DNA from: a virus
Direction: 5' to 3' (one strand)
DNA: 27,868 nucleotides
Virus record (IMG/VR): IMGVR_UViG_3300032287_003461
Span: 1 to 27,868 of that record
Part shown: piece after piece, positions 21,901 to 27,868 of the stretch
Layout of the letters: every line of letters starts with the position of its first letter
How positions within the stretch are numbered: the stretch's first letter is position 1
Made by a program: the position numbers and the translations under genes
Notes under the pieces: model-generated
What the model saw: the letters and a program-made list of their open reading frames with translations, nothing else
Database searches by the model: none
Told to the model about the DNA's origin: nothing

Positions 21901-23888
21901 TTGTTAATAAATACAATTACAAAGACTATATTCGTTTGATTGAATTCTTCCATAATTCATTATTTAGAACACTTAAAGACTTTACACCAGCTAGAACTAA
22001 TTTAGCTACAGGTATTGTTATTAAACCACATTTACTTGAAAGATCTGTTATATACAGAAGTGAACCTACATTTACTTCATTTGATGTAACTGCTTCAATT
22101 AATACAGCATTTATAAGTGCTAGTAATAGTGGTAATTATAGTCAATCATTATACCCAATAACTTATCAAGGTTCATTTGGTAAGGTTACTGTAACATCAG
22201 ATGCAAGAGATTTCTTTACTGGAGTATTACCAAGTGCATCTATTAACATCCATGATCCTTTCCTATCAGGATCTTATAATCCGTATAATAGTTTTAATCC
22301 AAATAGCACAAGTTCATTCTCAAGTTCAGTTTGGAATTATTCATATAATCCGTTATTTAATAATGTTAATACTTCTTCTTATATATCAAATATAAGAAAA
22401 AAAATAACTTATATCACTAGTGGAAGTAAATTAGTTCAAGTACTTGAACCATACGCTATTCAAGACTTCACTTACGAATATACTCGTCATAATAGACCAA
22501 GATATTTTGGTTCTAGAACAACAAGTGCTGATTTTAATTTTTATAATGCTAGTACTGATTATAGTTTTGGTATATTAGGACCATTAGGTAAAAATGCTAC
22601 TATTAATGACAACTCAGTTTATTTTGGTTATTTCGCGGAAGCTGTAGCTACAGGTTCTCAATTAATAGGTGCTCCTGAACGTACTAATTTATACTTAAAA
22701 TACTTAATTGATGAAAAAGGTTCATTAACAGAATTATTCCAACGTAATTATGAAACTATAATTGATAGTCAATATTTTGATTTATATCAAGTCCAAAGTA
22801 TTTTCAAACCAGGAGAAACAGCAAATATATCTTTATTTGATAATCAATCCCCATCTCATCAAAAATCATTAGATGGAAACCAATCAATATTTGCTAGTGG
22901 TATTAAATTTTATCCAACCTTATGGAAAGTAAATAGTGGAAGTTTTGGACAAATATATTCATTACCATCAGGTAGCTCAACATCAGCTTATTTACAACCT
23001 ACTAATTATAGACTTATTAATTATAGAGTTCGTACTCTTGTAGGATGGGGTGGTGTTGATATAAGTATTGAAGGTGATGTTAATTATTATCCAGGATCAA
23101 CTCCAGTAGGATATATACCTTTTGATGTTACCGCTGAAGTTTATCTTGACTTTGGGCTTGGAGGCTCACATATAATATTACCAGTATTAATACCAGCCAG
23201 AAAACCAGATGGCACTCCAAATTATTCAGGACATTTTAGATATGATAGAGGTTGGACAGTAGTTAATAATACAGAAATAATAAGAGTACGACCAACTCAA
23301 GGTATTGATAATGTAGTTAAATACTATGATACAGATGGTGCTCCTCAATTAACTGTAAATTCTTCTGATAAACGTATAGTATCATGCTCAGCAATGATGT
23401 CTACATACTACAAAGATGGACTTTATATGTCTGCTAGTATTGTAACAGGAAATGCTAATGTGGATCCTACATTAAAACTATATAATTCATTTACCCCTCT
23501 TGACTATGCTTTTAAACTAAACCCAGGTGATATTGTTCGTTTTGATAAAGAACAACTTGGTACAGTAGCTACAACTAGATTTAGACCTGAAAATGAATAT
23601 ACTATCCTTGAAACATATTCTACAGGATCTGTTATAGCATTTAGATTAGATAGAGAAGTACAAAATGAAGTAACTGCTAGTGGTACTCCTTATAAAATTG
23701 ATAGATATGTATTCTCAAGAAAAATAGTAGATGAAACAAACATAGTTATCAATCATCAAAAAGCATTAGGACAAACCTCAGCAGGTATTGTTAAGAATGT
23801 TGATTTACGTCCTGACATTGATAAAAATGTAGGAAACATAGTAAGTGATCTGAAGAGTAAGATATTTAGTACAGTTCTGAAACAATAA
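18993..23888 (+). CDS. Giant baseplate/tail protein with LamG-like domain, 1631 aa
   Basis: This is the largest gene of the window. The N-terminal about 500 residues are beta-rich. Residues about 539-580 carry YKRLYHNLPLLLKSKGTNRF and FGIPSTIMGSLEYGG, a signature I recognise from large tail proteins of Bacteroidota phages. Residues about 625-800 look like a LamG/concanavalin jelly roll (GIEFRFKASPSYATTQSLFY, then SWYNVLVQRR, then SIQEVRLWSYKLNEDVF), a fold that often binds carbohydrate. Residues about 966-1005 contain FVNKYNYKDYIRLIEFFHN followed by LKDFTPAR. The remainder is beta-rich. Its size and place suggest the slot of T4 gp7, the large wedge protein, though homology is unproven. It is likely a baseplate component that also touches the host surface. 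Confidence 0.78.
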   Translation: MPNTVTNISSTSNILSGSISNLVASKEMVRNFNASTDYVEMSVLNPIGTLLLNIPDFKGYTIPVIGPQKVGDISVQELSFNPVTDLSNLGLNNGEFIVQYNILEPQIVRSNNKPFFIKEISANRTEIRLSTNTINTATLQSNFFDFQLNFQANTYFKEFYINLGRNVLLPGINAALDLGPSTQTVNPTTGEVTSTLSGTPTVLVKLLNPLPLSIKVNTLVSIVDLLSNPQIFNVKVSPEPIPVVYPSLRGPNFDLDLDQLRVGPTPYYNFTQVTSFQGTFAPQLQQLLGHLSASNFHVNVDYTNYEDFVHYSSAARRLDGFQYKLTNIELYTSSSASAAQSTSPSAPADAASFQGKINSVIQSFDGYEQYLYYNSGSYTYPKQNSTKPYINYSVTSSQAITWYSSSYTSASLYDDNNQNYLLYTLPGYINENTDNELAFKFVATVGQMFDDIWIHIKAITDLYKAKNALDQGISKDIVYFALQSMGINVYTDQDGKDVFQYLYGVNADGTFKPQVASYQTLISASNYQLSGKDQQEGIYKRLYHNLPLLLKSKGTNRFVQYLNTIFGIPSTIMGSLEYGGVDKVTSSFEYEYDRFNYALQTSGSSNVSIPWTYVSQSKTRTTFSDIVPDGIEFRFKASPSYATTQSLFYSGSNLKLDVLYANTGSSNSIYVNTIGNFGYFQFKLGTTVVTSSTIPIFTTGSDGDTSWYNVLVQRRTPNLRIGQTSTSQTYDVYIKNNVWGAVGHVASASLTTAFPASNSLWYTQGAMTFGGGSFPFSGSIQEVRLWSYKLNEDVFNSHVLNPESIEGNTYTSSFSDLVARWPLGNNLYTYNHTLTSSVASVAPDQNIQAFTASFASFPNKNNYTSFTETYYADVANSGYASPVTDKIRIVSGSTYGTQLLPNKSIVTPDLIPITKDIHLLDASLSPQDEIDRAIIAAFGSSYSIDDIIGNPATGSYYELQPIQNEFFKKFVNKYNYKDYIRLIEFFHNSLFRTLKDFTPARTNLATGIVIKPHLLERSVIYRSEPTFTSFDVTASINTAFISASNSGNYSQSLYPITYQGSFGKVTVTSDARDFFTGVLPSASINIHDPFLSGSYNPYNSFNPNSTSSFSSSVWNYSYNPLFNNVNTSSYISNIRKKITYITSGSKLVQVLEPYAIQDFTYEYTRHNRPRYFGSRTTSADFNFYNASTDYSFGILGPLGKNATINDNSVYFGYFAEAVATGSQLIGAPERTNLYLKYLIDEKGSLTELFQRNYETIIDSQYFDLYQVQSIFKPGETANISLFDNQSPSHQKSLDGNQSIFASGIKFYPTLWKVNSGSFGQIYSLPSGSSTSAYLQPTNYRLINYRVRTLVGWGGVDISIEGDVNYYPGSTPVGYIPFDVTAEVYLDFGLGGSHIILPVLIPARKPDGTPNYSGHFRYDRGWTVVNNTEIIRVRPTQGIDNVVKYYDTDGAPQLTVNSSDKRIVSCSAMMSTYYKDGLYMSASIVTGNANVDPTLKLYNSFTPLDYAFKLNPGDIVRFDKEQLGTVATTRFRPENEYTILETYSTGSVIAFRLDREVQNEVTASGTPYKIDRYVFSRKIVDETNIVINHQKALGQTSAGIVKNVDLRPDIDKNVGNIVSDLKSKIFSTVLKQ

Positions 23889-23889
23889 T

Positions 23890-23901
23890 ATATTTATATA
23901 A
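23890..23901 (+). promoter_or_regulatory. Late-promoter-like motif before the 222-aa structural gene
   Basis: ATATTTATATAA, identical over 12 bases to those at 7136 and 9595, begins one base after the giant gene's stop codon. It lies 17 bases (from TATTTATA) before the ATG at 23916. Confidence 0.55.
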
Positions 23902-23915
23902 AACCACATTAACAA

Positions 23916-24584
23916 ATGGCGTATTTAAATAACCAATATGTAACAATTGACGCGGTCCTAACAAAGAAAGGCCGTGAATTGTTAGCTCGTAATGACGGGT
24001 CTTTTCAAATCACTCAATTCGCGTTAGCTGATGATGAAATTGATTATACCCTTTATAATCCAAATCACCCATCAGGGTCTGCTTTCTTCGGAGAAGCAAT
24101 TGAGGCAATGCCTTTATTAGAAGCATTTGTGGATGAAACACAAATTATGAAATATAAGCTAGTTACACTTAACCGTGGTACAAGTAAATTACCTGTATTA
24201 AATGTAGGGTACACAGCTATTTCATTACGCCAAGCTGCATCTATTAATATTACTCCTCAAACATTAAACTACCTAGGTGCTGTTTCAACCTTTGAACCAT
24301 CAGGTTACTTAATGACTGTGGGAGATTCAAGATTCTTAAGTACATTCACTGGTACTGGTATTGACATAACAGGATTAAACATCACTGCTCCAATGCCAAA
24401 TGCAAGTGGCGCTAGTCTATCAGCTACTCAAGTGGGTACTTCATTTAGTTTAATTGCAACAACAATTAATACTTTATTCCCAACAAGTGCTATAGCAGGT
24501 GCTACAATTTCTACTACAGTGACAGTGATGGGTCGAGATAGTGGAGCTAGAATTACTATACCTTTAACATTAATTAAAACCTAA
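23916..24584 (+). CDS. Conserved T4-like phage structural protein, 222 aa
   Basis: The first 90 residues hold a highly recognisable block: VTIDAVLTKKGRELLARNDG (9-28), then FALADDEIDYTLYNPNHPSG (36-55), then FFGEAIEAMPLLEAF. From memory, this is a virion structural protein of marine T4-like phages of undefined location. The C-terminal half is Thr/Ser/Ala-rich with beta strands, like a fibre or decoration domain. It heads its own promoter-like motif and precedes another conserved structural gene by seven bases. Confidence 0.82.
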   Translation: MAYLNNQYVTIDAVLTKKGRELLARNDGSFQITQFALADDEIDYTLYNPNHPSGSAFFGEAIEAMPLLEAFVDETQIMKYKLVTLNRGTSKLPVLNVGYTAISLRQAASINITPQTLNYLGAVSTFEPSGYLMTVGDSRFLSTFTGTGIDITGLNITAPMPNASGASLSATQVGTSFSLIATTINTLFPTSAIAGATISTTVTVMGRDSGARITIPLTLIKT

Positions 24585-24591
24585 TTAAAAT

Positions 24592-25668
24592 ATGTCTTTC
24601 GGAACATACGCAAACGATGACCAAGTACTTAGCTCTGATGCTATAGTAGCTCCTATGTGGAGTAATAATTCCACTCAGTTAAATACTTTTTACAGTTGGT
24701 CAAACCAAGAACAAGCTACAAGTCAAGGTAAATTTTTCCTTAACGTGTATGCTGTTGATGCAGCTACTACTCAATCTGCTGAGACTCAATTCTCAATAGC
24801 TTATGGTCACATTAGCGGTTCAGGTTCAGCTTATTTTAATGCTTTAGTACCTGATAAAACACCAACTAGAGATGTTTATGGTCAATTTAGATCATTAATC
24901 TATGGTGATGAAAATACTTCATTTACTTTTGGTACATCAACAAACCCATCAAAAGATATTGTTATTTTATCTGTAGCTAGATCTCGTTTTAAAGAATCAT
25001 TCAATCCAGGCTCTTTCTTTTTAACATTAAAGAGTGGCTCTAGCCAAATCGGTTTAGTAGATGACTCTACAGTAACAACAACTTCTACTTATGTTGGTAC
25101 ATCTCGTGTTTACCAATTACTAAGTGGTTCTTATAACTCAGGTACAGGATTAGCTACTCCATCTTCTTCTAACTATACAGTTAGTGGATCTTATGGTATC
25201 ATAATTCCTGATGAAGGTTTAATTATCTTAAATCCAAGAGCATTAGCTCTACCAGCTGGTCCGTTAGGTGGTGTTGCCGCTATATTTAATGAATATAGTT
25301 CATCTCAAGCAGCAACATTTTTTTCAGCAATTTCATCTTATAACCTTAATAATAGAATGGTTTATAATATGATTGCAACAACACCAACTGCACCAACATT
25401 TAGTTTACAAAGCTACGAAACAATATCATCACGTTATTTCTTCACTCGTGTTAAAAACAGTGAATTTAACTATACAACTAACCCAACAGTAATTGATTCA
25501 AACGGTAACTTACTTTATACTCAATTAGTATATAACCCACAAACATTTATTACAACTGTAGGTTTATATAACAATAGTGGTGATTTATTAGCTGTAGCTA
25601 AATTAAACAAACCATTAGTAAAAGACTTTACTAAAGAATTATTATTAAGAGTTAAACTAGACTTCTAA
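24592..25668 (+). CDS. Conserved T4-like phage structural protein, 358 aa
   Basis: The start [20 protein letters not shown] and the internal segment [13 protein letters not shown] (about 68-80) match a structural protein common in T4-like marine phages, usually next to the 222-aa family encoded just upstream. It is beta-rich throughout. The C-terminus [20 protein letters not shown] (about 321-340), then LLLRVKLDF, is a module also seen in the last, truncated gene of the window. It is probably a tail or fibre component; its exact place in the virion is unknown. Confidence 0.8.
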   Translation: MSFGTYANDDQVLSSDAIVAPMWSNNSTQLNTFYSWSNQEQATSQGKFFLNVYAVDAATTQSAETQFSIAYGHISGSGSAYFNALVPDKTPTRDVYGQFRSLIYGDENTSFTFGTSTNPSKDIVILSVARSRFKESFNPGSFFLTLKSGSSQIGLVDDSTVTTTSTYVGTSRVYQLLSGSYNSGTGLATPSSSNYTVSGSYGIIIPDEGLIILNPRALALPAGPLGGVAAIFNEYSSSQAATFFSAISSYNLNNRMVYNMIATTPTAPTFSLQSYETISSRYFFTRVKNSEFNYTTNPTVIDSNGNLLYTQLVYNPQTFITTVGLYNNSGDLLAVAKLNKPLVKDFTKELLLRVKLDF

Positions 25669-25678
25669 TGTTACGCCC

Positions 25679-26875
25679 ATGTCAGCAAATGTGTATAAAA
25701 GACTTAGTGTATCTGATACTTTCGTAGTACCATATACAGCGAATAAAAGCTGGGATATCACCTCAGGGTCTTTTACAGCTAACAAAATAACTGTTAACAT
25801 AGGGACTAACTATAGTGGATCAATATTTGATCCAACTTCAGAATATATTACTAATGGTCAATACGATAGATTAGTTTACGACTCTATCAATATGACTTAT
25901 TATCCTAATTTTTTACCTAGATATGTTGATATATCATCTAGGCAAAATACTTTGCTTAATGATGGTACATTAACAACATCTTCTTATTTTAGAGGACATG
26001 TTGAATTAGGTAACGCTAATACAATAAAATATTTTCCAACTGGTGCTAATGCTTCTATTTATGTTTTAAATATACCTAGAAACTTAACTAGTGATAAAAT
26101 ATTACCTACTACTTTTGAAGCTTATTTTGCTACAGGTTCAACATCATTTAAATTATATGATGATGGAAACTATAATTTACTTTATAGTGGAAGTAGTGTA
26201 GTTTCATCTATTGGAACTACATTAACTTATGGTTCTCAAGTTGGTAATGTATTTTACGAACAAAATGTAGCTATAATAACTGTTATTCCTAATAGTATAA
26301 GACAAACAGCTTGGAGAGGAAGTAATCCATATTGTATTCAAGCATCTCCTTCTCCTAGTGTTACACCAAGTATAACACCAACTATAACACCGACAGTAAC
26401 ACCATCTGTTACTCCGACAATAAGTGTAACACCTAGCCCAGGAAATAGTCCAAGTACTACTCCAACTATATCTGTTACACCAACTATAAGTGTAACACCT
26501 ACAATTAGTGTAACACCAGGCACAAGTACACCACCTTCACTTAGTGCAACACCAACAATAAGCGTAACCCCAACAATAAGCGTAACCCCAACAATAAGTG
26601 TAACCCCAACAATAAGTGTAACCCCAACAATAAGTGTTACACCAACAATAAGTGTTACACCATCTGAAACACCACCCGTTACACCTATAGAATCATCAGC
26701 TGTTTGTTATAGTTATGTAAACTATACTGGAGGTATGGTAACTGTAAGTTACGTAGATTGTAATGACTTTACTCATAACAATGAAATGGTAGGTCAGTTA
26801 GGTTCTATATGTGTTAAATCATTTATTGGTGGTAATGGAGGTATGACTAACGTAAATCAATTCTGTACTTCTTAA
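25679..26875 (+). CDS. Tail-fibre-like protein with TISVTP repeats, 398 aa
   Basis: The N-terminal 215 residues are beta-rich, with [20 protein letters not shown] (about 122-141), a short stretch [13 protein letters not shown] and [16 protein letters not shown] associate this with T4-like fibre or baseplate-attached proteins of Bacteroidota phages. Residues about 221-338 are low-complexity Thr/Pro/Ser/Val repeats, ending in six exact TISVTP hexamers. A C-terminal domain of about 60 residues has four cysteines and beta strands ([19 protein letters not shown]). A stalk with a Cys-bearing tip is likely, which fits receptor contact. The Pro/Thr stalk could be glycosylated by the host, though that is speculation. 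Confidence 0.75.
   Translation: MSANVYKRLSVSDTFVVPYTANKSWDITSGSFTANKITVNIGTNYSGSIFDPTSEYITNGQYDRLVYDSINMTYYPNFLPRYVDISSRQNTLLNDGTLTTSSYFRGHVELGNANTIKYFPTGANASIYVLNIPRNLTSDKILPTTFEAYFATGSTSFKLYDDGNYNLLYSGSSVVSSIGTTLTYGSQVGNVFYEQNVAIITVIPNSIRQTAWRGSNPYCIQASPSPSVTPSITPTITPTVTPSVTPTISVTPSPGNSPSTTPTISVTPTISVTPTISVTPGTSTPPSLSATPTISVTPTISVTPTISVTPTISVTPTISVTPTISVTPSETPPVTPIESSAVCYSYVNYTGGMVTVSYVDCNDFTHNNEMVGQLGSICVKSFIGGNGGMTNVNQFCTS
26341..26690 (+). repeat. Thr/Pro/Ser/Val-coding degenerate repeat region
   Basis: This block of degenerate 12-18-base units encodes TPS, TPT and SVTP motifs inside the fibre-like gene. It gives way at 26555 to exact 18-base tandem units. It probably encodes an extended stalk. 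Confidence 0.85.
26555..26662 (+). repeat. Six tandem 18-bp units encoding TISVTP
   Basis: Six consecutive 18-base units start ACAATAAG at 26555, 26573, 26591, 26609, 26627 and 26645. They differ only at a few wobble positions (AGCGTA, AGTGTA or AGTGTT; CCCCA or CACCA). Units 1-2, 3-4 and 5-6 are pairwise identical, which points to recent unit duplication. Copy-number change keeps the reading frame. Confidence 0.93.
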
Positions 26876-26877
26876 AA

Positions 26878-26889
26878 ATATTTATAAAA
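26878..26889 (+). promoter_or_regulatory. Late-promoter-like motif before the second repeat protein
   Basis: ATATTTATAAAA lies in the 15-base gap, only 4 bases (from TATTTATA) before the ATG at 26891. As at 14089, a transcript starting from it would be leaderless or nearly so. Confidence 0.4.
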
Positions 26890-26890
26890 A

Positions 26891-27523
26891 ATGAGTAATA
26901 CAGGATTTAAAGCATATACAAACCTAGAACAATACTATGTAGATAGTGGTGTGGCTACAGGTACTACTAAAACAAATAGTATTAGTGATCCTGACTATGT
27001 TGCTCCTGTTTATGACACTAATTATTGTCCTTTACCATCTTTATCAGCTACACCAACACCAACAGTAAGTATAACTCCAAGTATTACTCCTACAGTAACA
27101 CCTACAGTTACACCTAGTATAAGTGTAACACCAAGTATTGGTGTATCGCTTTCAGTTAGTGTAACTCCAAGTAAAACACCAGCAGTAAGTTTAACACCTA
27201 CAATTAGTATAACACCTACAATTAGCTTAACACCTAGTGTAACACCAAGCGTATCAACTAGTCCATCTATTTATTACCATTATAGTGGTGATAGATATGA
27301 ATGTGTAGGAGGATATTGCTATTGGGTAGAATCTACTACTATCGCAAATAAAAATCCAATAAATATTGACGCAGGTAGGTATTATTATGATTATGACAAC
27401 TGTTATATATTTACTGTTGCATATTCAATACCACCAACAGCATCATTAATAACCAATATAACTGATGCTGGAGTTAAAAACTGTTCTTTATTATGTAATG
27501 TAATATGTGGTAATACTCCGTAA
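26891..27523 (+). CDS. Second Thr/Pro-repeat fibre-like protein, 210 aa
   Basis: A short N-terminal part (1-49) contains NLEQYYVDSGVATG and DPDYVAPVYDTNYCPLPS. This is followed by a Thr/Pro/Ser/Val/Ile repeat stalk (about 50-128) of the same style as the upstream gene but more diverged. The C-terminal domain of about 80 residues has seven cysteines and aromatic residues (YECVGGYCYWVES, then DNCYIFTVAY, then CSLLCNVICGNTP). The two adjacent genes share the stalk type but not the tip, which suggests modular host-contact proteins. There is no catalytic motif. Confidence 0.72.
   Translation: MSNTGFKAYTNLEQYYVDSGVATGTTKTNSISDPDYVAPVYDTNYCPLPSLSATPTPTVSITPSITPTVTPTVTPSISVTPSIGVSLSVSVTPSKTPAVSLTPTISITPTISLTPSVTPSVSTSPSIYYHYSGDRYECVGGYCYWVESTTIANKNPINIDAGRYYYDYDNCYIFTVAYSIPPTASLITNITDAGVKNCSLLCNVICGNTP
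27040..27270 (+). repeat. Thr/Pro/Ser-coding degenerate repeats in second fibre-like gene
   Basis: Degenerate short units encode ITPS, VTPT and SVTP, similar in sequence to 26341-26690. There is no exact 18-base array here. The similarity could allow recombination between the two genes. Confidence 0.8.
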
Positions 27524-27532
27524 TAATTTAAA

Positions 27533-27868
27533 ATGAATCCAAGAAACTTAGATATAAACCTTACAAAAGTAAAACTCAAAAACAACCATGTTGTTTATGA
27601 GAATTTTATCAAATGTACTATAAAGGACTATGAATTTAATTTAAGTTATAACCCAACTTTACTATCAGGTTCTCAAGCTGTATTACTTCCTTATAGTAGT
27701 TCAGCTGGTGGGAGTGTATTCTATCAAATAAGTGGATCTAATTACGGAATATTAAAGGATTTTGTTACTGGTTCTATAATGTCATCTGATGGAACATCAT
27801 CATTTTCTCCATATGTTAGTACTATTGGTTTATATAATGATGCTCAAGAATTATTAGCAGTAGCTAAA
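27533..27868 (+). CDS. Structural protein, 3' end beyond window
   Basis: ATG ten bases after the previous stop opens a frame that is still open at the window end (112 codons visible). The product is beta-like and polar with Ser/Gly/Tyr, and ends at the edge with STIGLYNDAQELLAVAK. This strongly resembles [20 protein letters not shown] at the C-terminus of the 358-aa structural protein encoded at 24592-25668. The missing part is therefore probably a short conserved C-terminus. Likely a virion structural protein. Confidence 0.75.
   Translation, partial: MNPRNLDINLTKVKLKNNHVVYENFIKCTIKDYEFNLSYNPTLLSGSQAVLLPYSSSAGGSVFYQISGSNYGILKDFVTGSIMSSDGTSSFSPYVSTIGLYNDAQELLAVAK

Noticed and set aside
22201-22395. 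A 64-codon plus-strand frame inside the 1631-aa gene
   Set aside because: It is an out-of-frame shadow rich in Ile and Leu, with no separate leader, fully inside a well-supported large gene.
25669-25678. Possible frameshift joining the 358-aa and 398-aa structural genes
   Set aside because: The upstream gene ends with a complete, conserved-looking C-terminus (RVKLDF) and the downstream gene has its own ATG and N-terminal domain, so they are two separate genes.
26555-26662. Regular 18-bp repeats considered as CRISPR or iteron array
   Set aside because: There are no spacers, the units are contiguous and in frame with the coding sequence, and they encode TISVTP; they are protein-coding tandem repeats.

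Overview
The window is part of the genome of a large contractile-tailed, T4-related bacteriophage. All 36 genes I call are on the + strand, tightly packed, often with TAATG or ATGA stop/start overlaps. The DNA is AT-rich. Start codons follow A-rich leaders with almost no Shine-Dalgarno sequence, which is typical of Bacteroidota and their phages. Several proteins resemble families I know from marine T4-like phages and from Bacteroidota phages. The host is therefore probably a Bacteroidota bacterium (Flavobacteriia-like); that is inference from style, not proof. The longest gene-free stretch is 241 bases (7026-7266); no gap exceeds 300 bases.

Region 1 (1-2845) holds small, mostly unrecognised early/middle genes and a RadA/Sms-like RecA-family ATPase (1651-2466). 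Just before the ATPase gene a regulatory cassette is duplicated, and the two copies flank a 34-residue membrane micro-ORF. A strong terminator-like hairpin overlaps the first copy. An unexplained hairpin element sits at 264-312.

Region 2 (2858-7025) holds a small membrane protein and then a four-gene block: an unknown 378-aa protein, a DUF2201-type metallopeptidase fused to a VWA domain, an unknown 119-aa protein and a MoxR-type AAA+ ATPase. MoxR/VWA pairs are known chaperone-like machines. I regard this block as the most interesting protein system here.

Region 3 (7026-9579) begins with a structured non-coding interval. A late-promoter-like motif lies between two terminator-like hairpins, which could make a small RNA of roughly 90 nt. 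It is followed by a glutaredoxin, a small helical protein, an HD-domain phosphohydrolase, a small membrane protein and a T4 gp55-like late sigma factor.

Region 4 (9616-27868) is the late structural block, starting directly after the sigma gene. It holds a lysozyme-bearing baseplate hub protein, a separate spike-like protein, gp25- and gp6-type baseplate wedge proteins, a GH19 endolysin, a 1631-aa baseplate/tail giant with a LamG-like domain, several conserved structural proteins, and two adjacent Thr/Pro/Ser/Val repeat proteins that may form host-contact fibres. The last gene runs off the window. A recurring ATATTTATA motif precedes five of these late genes and is the best candidate for the promoter read by the gp55-like factor.
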